DNA of 19,159 bases from an uncultured Clostridia bacterium (GTDB taxonomy: Bacteria; Bacillota; Clostridia; Oscillospirales; CAG-272), in contig CALAFS010000043.1 in NCBI GenBank assembly GCA_937892405.1, positions 1 through 19,159 of the forward strand. The letters run 5' to 3'. Position numbers and translations under genes: made by a program. Shown here piece after piece: positions 15,355-19,159 of this stretch. Under the pieces are notes generated by a model. That model had not been told where the DNA came from. It ran no database searches and worked only from the letters and a program-made list of their open reading frames with translations. Position 1 is the stretch's first letter, and every line of letters begins with the position of its first letter.

Positions 15355-15384
15355 TTCAAAGCATAGGTTTTGCTTTACTATAAT
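15355..15384 (+). promoter_or_regulatory. Candidate plus-strand promoter
   Basis: TTCAAA, an 18-nt spacer and a perfect TATAAT (15379-15384). A transcript would start near 15391 and immediately form an imperfect hairpin (AAGCAGGCG at 15394-15402 with CGCCGTGCTT at 15421-15430), ending in TTTT. A second, weaker pair (TTGCCG-N18-TATAAT) lies at 15431-15460. These are the only plausible plus-strand transcription signals in the window. The region is AT-rich, so chance matches are likely. Confidence 0.35.
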
Positions 15385-15530
15385 GAATCGGAGAAGCAGG
15401 CGGGTAGGCAGGCTTCGGATCGCCGTGCTTTTGCCGAATGAACCGTTTTCGCTATATAATTATAGGTAGTGAAAATGGCGACAGCGGTGAAAGCGGAGAA
15501 TATATATCTAAATAGCTTAACTAGCTATTA

Positions 15531-15574
15531 TAAAAGAAAAAGCCGGGGCTGTCACGGTCGGTGACAGCCCCGGC
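15531..15574 (-). terminator. Intrinsic terminator of guaA
   Basis: A perfect 14-bp GC-rich stem (15542-15555 with 15561-15574) has a 5-nt loop and is followed on the minus strand by TTTTTCTTTT. It starts 13 nt after the guaA stop codon. This is a textbook Rho-independent terminator. Confidence 0.95.
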
Positions 15575-15586
15575 GCGAAAGCGGGA

Positions 15587-16567
15587 TTACTCCCACTCGA
15601 TGGTGGCGACGGGTTTCGGCGAGAGGTCATAGAGGACGCGGTTCACGCCCTTTACCTCTGCGAGGATACGGTCGGTAATCCGATGAAGGAGCGCATAGGG
15701 GATCTCCTCGATCGTGGCGGCGGTGGCGTCGACCGAATTGACGGCGCGGATCACGACGGGAAGCTCCCATGTACGCTTGCCGTCCTTGATACCGGTGGAG
15801 CGGTAGTCGGGCACGACGGTGAAATACTGCCACACCTTGCCTGCGAGCCCTGCCTTCGCGAACTCGTCGCGCAGAATGGCGTCCGACTCACGGACGACCT
15901 CAAGGCGGTCGCGGGTGATCGCGCCGGTGCAACGGACGCCGAGGCCGGGTCCCGGGAACGGCTGACGGTAGACCATGGTATCGGGAAGTCCGAGGGTATG
16001 TCCGACTATACGGACTTCGTCTTTATAGAGGAGTTTCACGGGTTCGACAAGCTCGAAGTTCAGCTCCTTCGGCAGTCCGCCGACATTGTGATGCGCCTTG
16101 ACGCCGTGGCTCTCGAGAATATCGGGATAGATGGTGCCCTGTGCGAGGAAGCGGATCCCGTTCTGCTTCTTTGCCTCTTCGGCGAAGACTTCGATGAACT
16201 CCTTGCCGATGATCTTGCGCTTTTCTTCGGGGTCGGTGACGCCCGCGAGCTTATCGAGGAAGCGGTCGGTCGCATCGACATAGATCAGGTTCGCGTCCAT
16301 CTGATGACGGAAGACCTCGATGACCTGCTCCGGCTCTCCCTTGCGGAGGAGTCCGTGATTGACATGCACGCAGACAAGATTCTTTCCGATCGCGCGGATC
16401 AGGAGTGCGGCGACGACCGAGGAATCCACGCCGCCCGAGAGAGCGAGAAGTACCTTTCCGTCTTTCACCTGTGCGCGGATCGCGGCGATCTGCTCTTCGA
16501 TAAAGGCTTCTGCAAGTTCTTTCGTGTTGATTCTCGCCATGTCGGCGGGACGAATGTTATTTTCCAT
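15587..16567 (-). CDS. guaA: GMP synthase ATP-pyrophosphatase subunit (standalone, GuaAb-type)
   Basis: The protein (326 residues from this start) is the ATP-PPase plus dimerisation half of GMP synthase, which aminates XMP to GMP using ATP. The PP-loop SGGVDSS (44-50) is intact. Further family motifs are GVTDPEEKRKIIG, the GTIYPD strand, KAHHNVGGLP, RQPFPGPGLGVR, and the C-terminal KPVATIEWE. The class I glutamine-amidotransferase domain that precedes this in most bacterial GuaA (about 510-525 residues) is absent; length and motifs match archaeal GuaAb. No amidotransferase gene is adjacent in the window. I chose the ATG at 16567 (AGGG upstream) because the predicted transcript starts near 16595, leaving no ribosome binding site for the in-frame ATG at 16585; the longer form (332 residues) remains possible. 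The gene is monocistronic, with its own promoter and terminator. Confidence 0.95.
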   Translation of the reverse strand: MENNIRPADMARINTKELAEAFIEEQIAAIRAQVKDGKVLLALSGGVDSSVVAALLIRAIGKNLVCVHVNHGLLRKGEPEQVIEVFRHQMDANLIYVDATDRFLDKLAGVTDPEEKRKIIGKEFIEVFAEEAKKQNGIRFLAQGTIYPDILESHGVKAHHNVGGLPKELNFELVEPVKLLYKDEVRIVGHTLGLPDTMVYRQPFPGPGLGVRCTGAITRDRLEVVRESDAILRDEFAKAGLAGKVWQYFTVVPDYRSTGIKDGKRTWELPVVIRAVNSVDATAATIEEIPYALLHRITDRILAEVKGVNRVLYDLSPKPVATIEWE

Positions 16568-16600
16568 CGTTTTCCCTGCTTTCATTATGTTGATACCTCT

Positions 16601-16629
16601 ATTATAACGGATCGGGGAAGAAAAAGCAA
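16601..16629 (-). promoter_or_regulatory. Promoter of guaA
   Basis: On the minus strand TTGCTT (16629-16624), a 17-nt spacer and TATAAT (16606-16601). The predicted start near 16595 leaves a leader of about 10 nt to the ATG at 16585 or about 28 nt to the ATG at 16567. No purine-riboswitch-like leader fits in this space. Confidence 0.75.
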
Positions 16630-16760
16630 GAGGGCACGGAAATTTTATCCGGTTGGTTTCTCTTGCTTGTTTTGAAAATCATGATGAAAATAATTGTTTA
16701 CTATATGCGAAGTTGCGCGTCATAATTGTAATGATTTTCGATTGTTTTGAATACTTAACT

Positions 16761-18233
16761 TTACTTTTTCAGTCTTCCGACGAGATCTCCGTGATATTCG
16801 TTCAGAAAAGCTTCTGCTGTCTTTGTCATGCGGACGGTGACAAAATCGTCTTTGAAGGCAAAGTAGACGGTCAGGTTCCCGAAATACTTATCAATGATCT
16901 GCACGAGGAGGGCAAAGCGTTTTTCGTCCCGCCATGCGCCCGAGACGGCGTCGCGGTAGAAGTGATCCGGTGCCCCGGGGACGGTGCCGACCTCATCGGA
17001 ATACCCGGGTTCCGGAAAATGTCCGAAGACATTGTGGAAAAGACCGAAGGGGATCTCCTTCTTCCCCGTGCGGTTCGTGTAGGAAAAGACGCCCGTCTCC
17101 CCCGAAAAGCGGAGAGAAAACTCGGTGATGCCCATCGGATTCTCTTCGGCGAGGAAGGTCTTCCCGTTGATTTTTTCGGTGATGGGAGAGGTCTTCTCCC
17201 CCGTGACGGCGCGGAGGGTGCGGGTCGCGGAAAATTCCTCGAGGCGGCGATACGCCTCCCCGTTTTCGGGCAAGGGAGCGCCGAGGTGATCGACGATCCG
17301 CTCGAAAAGTTCCGCCATCAGAATCGAACGCGCGGGCGCGTTCCCCTGGTCGTCCGAGGTGCAGGTGAAGAGAAAGTCCAGCTCGGGGATGCAGACGGTG
17401 AGCTGATTCCCCATACCGACGAAGGCAAAGCCGCGTTCCGCCCGCCAGATCTGATAGCCGTAACCGTACTCAAAGGGTCCGCGCGTACCGTCGGGGTCGT
17501 TGTCCACCACGCGGGAGGTAGCGGTGCGCAGATAGGCTTCGTTCATAAGGTGCTGCCCTTCGTAGGTGCCGTAGTTCATCACCAGCCGCCCGAAGGAGGC
17601 GATGTCGCGCGTCGTGCAGAGCATGGCGGAGTCGCCCCAGGTGACGCCGGTCGGTGTCTTCAGGGTATAGGCGGTGCGGAAGGTGCCCATGTGATCGAAA
17701 AGTTTTTCCTTCAGGTAGTCAAGGAGAGATTTTCCGCTGAGCTTCTCGACGAGGTGGCAGAGAACCTGCGAGCCGGGGCTGTCGTACTCAAAGAGGGTGC
17801 CCGCAGGACGGGTGATGTCGGTGCGGCGAAAATAGATCTTTGTACGGTCGTGCTCGGCACTCGTGAACCAATATTCCGAAATTCCCGCCGTCGTCATGGT
17901 GAGCATCTCGCGCACGGTCTGCTCCGCGAGGAAGGGCGGGAGGCTGTCGCCTGCTTCTTCCGGGAAATAGGGTGCTATCTTATCGTCGAGAGAGAGCTTC
18001 CCTTCCTCCTCGAGAAGTCCGATCGCGATGCTGACAAAGCTCTTTGTCTCCGAATACATGCGATGTCGGAAATCCTTATCAAAGGGTGCCCAATAGGTCT
18101 CGGAAAAAATGCGGTCGCCCCGCATCATCAGAACGCTGTGCAGGGTGTTGCCGCGGCGCTCGCATGCGGCGAGAAAGTCTCTGACCGCATCGCTCGGGAT
18201 TCCCGCCGCCTCGGGCGTGATCTTCTCAAACAT
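16761..18233 (-). CDS. Serine hydrolase of the beta-lactamase / class C family
   Basis: This is a 490-residue protein of the beta-lactamase fold (PF00144-type), a family covering esterases, D-amino-acid peptidases and class C beta-lactamases. The nucleophile motif SxxK is SETK (S61, K64) after a typical HRMYSETKSF context. The second motif reads Y150-D-S152, where Y-x-N or Y-x-S is expected, and a glycine-rich FVGMGNQL near 272-279 takes the place of the third motif. Residues beyond about 350 form an extra beta-rich C-terminal domain. There is no signal peptide or membrane helix, so it is probably cytosolic and not an exported beta-lactamase. The ATG at 18233 has a GGAGGGG ribosome binding site and the gene has its own promoter. 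No clear terminator follows its stop; transcripts may read into the guaA promoter region. The substrate cannot be inferred. Confidence 0.92.
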   Translation of the reverse strand: MFEKITPEAAGIPSDAVRDFLAACERRGNTLHSVLMMRGDRIFSETYWAPFDKDFRHRMYSETKSFVSIAIGLLEEEGKLSLDDKIAPYFPEEAGDSLPPFLAEQTVREMLTMTTAGISEYWFTSAEHDRTKIYFRRTDITRPAGTLFEYDSPGSQVLCHLVEKLSGKSLLDYLKEKLFDHMGTFRTAYTLKTPTGVTWGDSAMLCTTRDIASFGRLVMNYGTYEGQHLMNEAYLRTATSRVVDNDPDGTRGPFEYGYGYQIWRAERGFAFVGMGNQLTVCIPELDFLFTCTSDDQGNAPARSILMAELFERIVDHLGAPLPENGEAYRRLEEFSATRTLRAVTGEKTSPITEKINGKTFLAEENPMGITEFSLRFSGETGVFSYTNRTGKKEIPFGLFHNVFGHFPEPGYSDEVGTVPGAPDHFYRDAVSGAWRDEKRFALLVQIIDKYFGNLTVYFAFKDDFVTVRMTKTAEAFLNEYHGDLVGRLKK

Positions 18234-18281
18234 AATTGTCCCCCTCCCGGCGAGGTTGCCGGTTCTTTGTTTTTCGCCTCT

Positions 18282-18310
18282 ATTATAGCCGAATTCGCAA
18301 AATATTGCAA
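18282..18310 (-). promoter_or_regulatory. Promoter of the serine hydrolase gene
   Basis: On the minus strand TTGCAA (18310-18305), a 17-nt spacer and TATAAT (18287-18282). The leader of about 42 nt contains a small CCGGC/GCCGG hairpin (18247-18262) just before the GGAGGGG ribosome binding site, which could modulate translation. Confidence 0.75.
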
Positions 18311-18402
18311 GAAAAAAAGTAAAAACGCGCAGAATTCTTCATGCGCGTGCAAAATATTACATGAAAAGGAAGAGAGCGGTGGGCAGACTTTATCCCGGGC
18401 GC

Positions 18403-18446
18403 AAAAAATCACCGGTTTCACATCGCGAGCGGTGCGGAACCGGTGA
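18403..18446 (-). terminator. Intrinsic terminator of the lipid kinase gene
   Basis: An 11-bp stem (18409-18419 with 18436-18446; TCACCGGTT/AACCGGTGA plus two further pairs) encloses a 16-nt loop and is followed on the minus strand by TTTTTT (18408-18403). It begins about 20 nt after the stop codon of the kinase gene. Confidence 0.88.
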
Positions 18447-18465
18447 AAATATGTCGTATGCGGGG

Positions 18466-19159
18466 TTAATGAGAGAGCGCCGGAACCTTTGCCGCGGCGC
18501 GGATGCGGCAGCTCGTAACGCCGAGAATCGTCTCGCCGTCGATCTGCAAAGCGGTGGGGCGGTCGAAGGTCACGGTGATGTCCTTACCCGTCATGACCTC
18601 CACGGCGTTCTTATGCTTGACATGCTCGCCCTTGAAGAGGGAGGGGAAAATGATGAGGGTACGGAGCTTGCCCGTGCCGTGCATGACCATGGTGGAAATC
18701 GTATGTTCTTCCCCGAGACGGTCCTGTGCGGGGGTCGGCATCATGCCGCCGCCGTAGTAATGCCCGTTCATCGTCGGGGCAAGCCAGACCTTGCGGAACT
18801 CATGGGTGATACCGTCAACCGTGATCTTCGCGTTCACGGGGCGGAAGTGGAAGAGCAGTCCCTTGATGGCGATGGCGGCGTAATTCACCGGCTTCTCCGA
18901 GGTTGCGCGCAGCTTGTCACCCACCTCACAGCAATAGCCGTCGATGCCGTAGCCGACGCCGTTCAGGACGCGGTAGGTCTTCCCGTTTACCTCGACGGTG
19001 GGAAGATATTCAAGGTATTTGTCGATGCAAAGGGGGCGGTCTTCCGACGGATCGGCGACATCACGCCAGAAATCATTGCCGCTCCCGACAGGGTAGTACC
19101 AGATCGAGTTCGGGTAGGTAAGCTCTGCCGTATCGTTGATAAAGCGGTTCAGCGTCCCG
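18466..19159 (-). CDS. Diacylglycerol-kinase-family lipid kinase (N-terminus cut by window)
   Basis: The last 230 codons are in the window; the frame is open to the edge. The conserved GSGNDFWRDV motif (encoded at about 19057-19086) is the hallmark of the diacylglycerol kinase / YegS catalytic domain, where it follows the nucleotide-binding GGDGT motif, which must lie outside the window. Downstream, NGVGYGIDGYCCE matches the family's second-domain entry, and QIDGE near the C-terminus is the conserved acidic loop of the beta-sandwich domain. These cytosolic or membrane-peripheral enzymes phosphorylate diacylglycerol or related lipids and recycle them for phospholipid and lipoteichoic acid metabolism. 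The exact substrate is not readable. An internal GTG at 18924 could mimic a start but lies after the catalytic motif and is rejected. A strong terminator follows. Confidence 0.92.
   Translation of the reverse strand, partial: GTLNRFINDTAELTYPNSIWYYPVGSGNDFWRDVADPSEDRPLCIDKYLEYLPTVEVNGKTYRVLNGVGYGIDGYCCEVGDKLRATSEKPVNYAAIAIKGLLFHFRPVNAKITVDGITHEFRKVWLAPTMNGHYYGGGMMPTPAQDRLGEEHTISTMVMHGTGKLRTLIIFPSLFKGEHVKHKNAVEVMTGKDITVTFDRPTALQIDGETILGVTSCRIRAAAKVPALSH

Larger units (their letters stand above)
15054..15530. other. About 480 bp of AT-rich DNA without a convincing gene
   Basis: Two short overlapping open frames (plus 15150-15383, minus 15153-15359) have no recognisable domain, no ribosome binding site and biased composition, so I do not call them. 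The stretch does hold structure: an 8-bp inverted repeat GCGCGAAA/TTTCGCGC (15176-15193), a bulged hairpin (15302-15332), two plus-strand promoter-like pairs (15355-15384 and 15431-15460) and a 7-bp inverted repeat, AATAGCT-N5-AGCTATT, just beyond the guaA terminator. It may encode a small RNA or only be a spacer. Confidence 0.5.

Noticed and set aside
15150..15383. Small proteins of 77 aa (plus) and 68 aa (minus, 15153-15359)
   Set aside because: No ribosome binding site, no hydrophobic or domain pattern, mutually overlapping, and located in AT-rich hairpin-containing DNA.
15683..18446. Plus-strand open frames opposite guaA (330 codons) and the hydrolase (597 codons)
   Set aside because: Codon-aligned shadows; the minus-strand genes have complete catalytic motifs, promoters and terminators.
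1..19159. CRISPR array, tRNA or rRNA genes, transposase, phage or anti-phage defence genes
   Set aside because: No regularly spaced short repeats, no tRNA-like cloverleaf and no recognisable mobile or defence proteins. The VWA/MoxR set was considered as a ternary-type defence system, but no effector nuclease or toxin is present.

Overview
The window looks like chromosomal DNA of a moderately GC-rich gut-type Clostridia (Bacillota, Oscillospiraceae-like). This rests on strong AGGAGG-type ribosome binding sites, sigma-A-like promoters, a BspA-type leucine-rich-repeat lipoprotein, a MoxR/DUF58/VWA operon and a palindromic intergenic repeat resembling those I recall from gut Clostridia. The taxonomic call is inference. 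All seven intact genes and both edge-truncated genes lie on the minus strand, so transcription runs from high to low coordinates.

Layout in transcription order. (1) 19159-18466: the C-terminal part of a diacylglycerol-kinase-family lipid kinase, closed by a strong intrinsic terminator. (2) 18310-16761: a monocistronic cytosolic serine hydrolase of the beta-lactamase/class C fold with its own promoter. (3) 16629-15531: a standalone ATP-pyrophosphatase (GuaAb-type) subunit of GMP synthase, with its own promoter and a very strong terminator. (4) 15530-14749: about 780 bp without a gene. It holds a consensus promoter (TTGACA-N17-TATAAT) and, in the roughly 255-nt leader that follows, a complete intrinsic-terminator hairpin flanked by two nearly identical inverted repeats. 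(5) 14748-6724: one giant gene (2674 aa) for a surface lipoprotein with InlB-type repeats, FN3-like modules and a very long LRR_5 (BspA-like) array. (6) 6682-6389: a terminator-like hairpin and a palindrome-rich, MITE-like repeat. (7) 6388 to below 1: an operon of five genes (membrane protein with a Gly-rich linker; MoxR AAA+ ATPase; DUF58; BatA/VWA membrane protein; VWA/GATase-like membrane protein, cut by the window edge).

The MoxR operon is the functional core of the left side. By family knowledge, the MoxR ATPase acts as a chaperone-like partner of VWA proteins. Here it is encoded with a cytosolic DUF58 protein, two membrane VWA proteins with intact MIDAS motifs, and a three-helix membrane protein carrying an InlB-like repeat. 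This suggests a cell-envelope assembly or stress machine; the substrate cannot be read from sequence. The giant lipoprotein is a likely adhesin or surface-recognition protein.

The least explained signal is the leader of the giant gene. A consensus promoter is followed by a terminator before the start codon, bracketed by twin dyads (TGTCAGGAAA-N8-TTTCCTGACA and a slightly degenerate copy). This is either an attenuator controlling the lipoprotein or a short terminated RNA, and the dyads look like operators. I do not recognise it as a named riboswitch.
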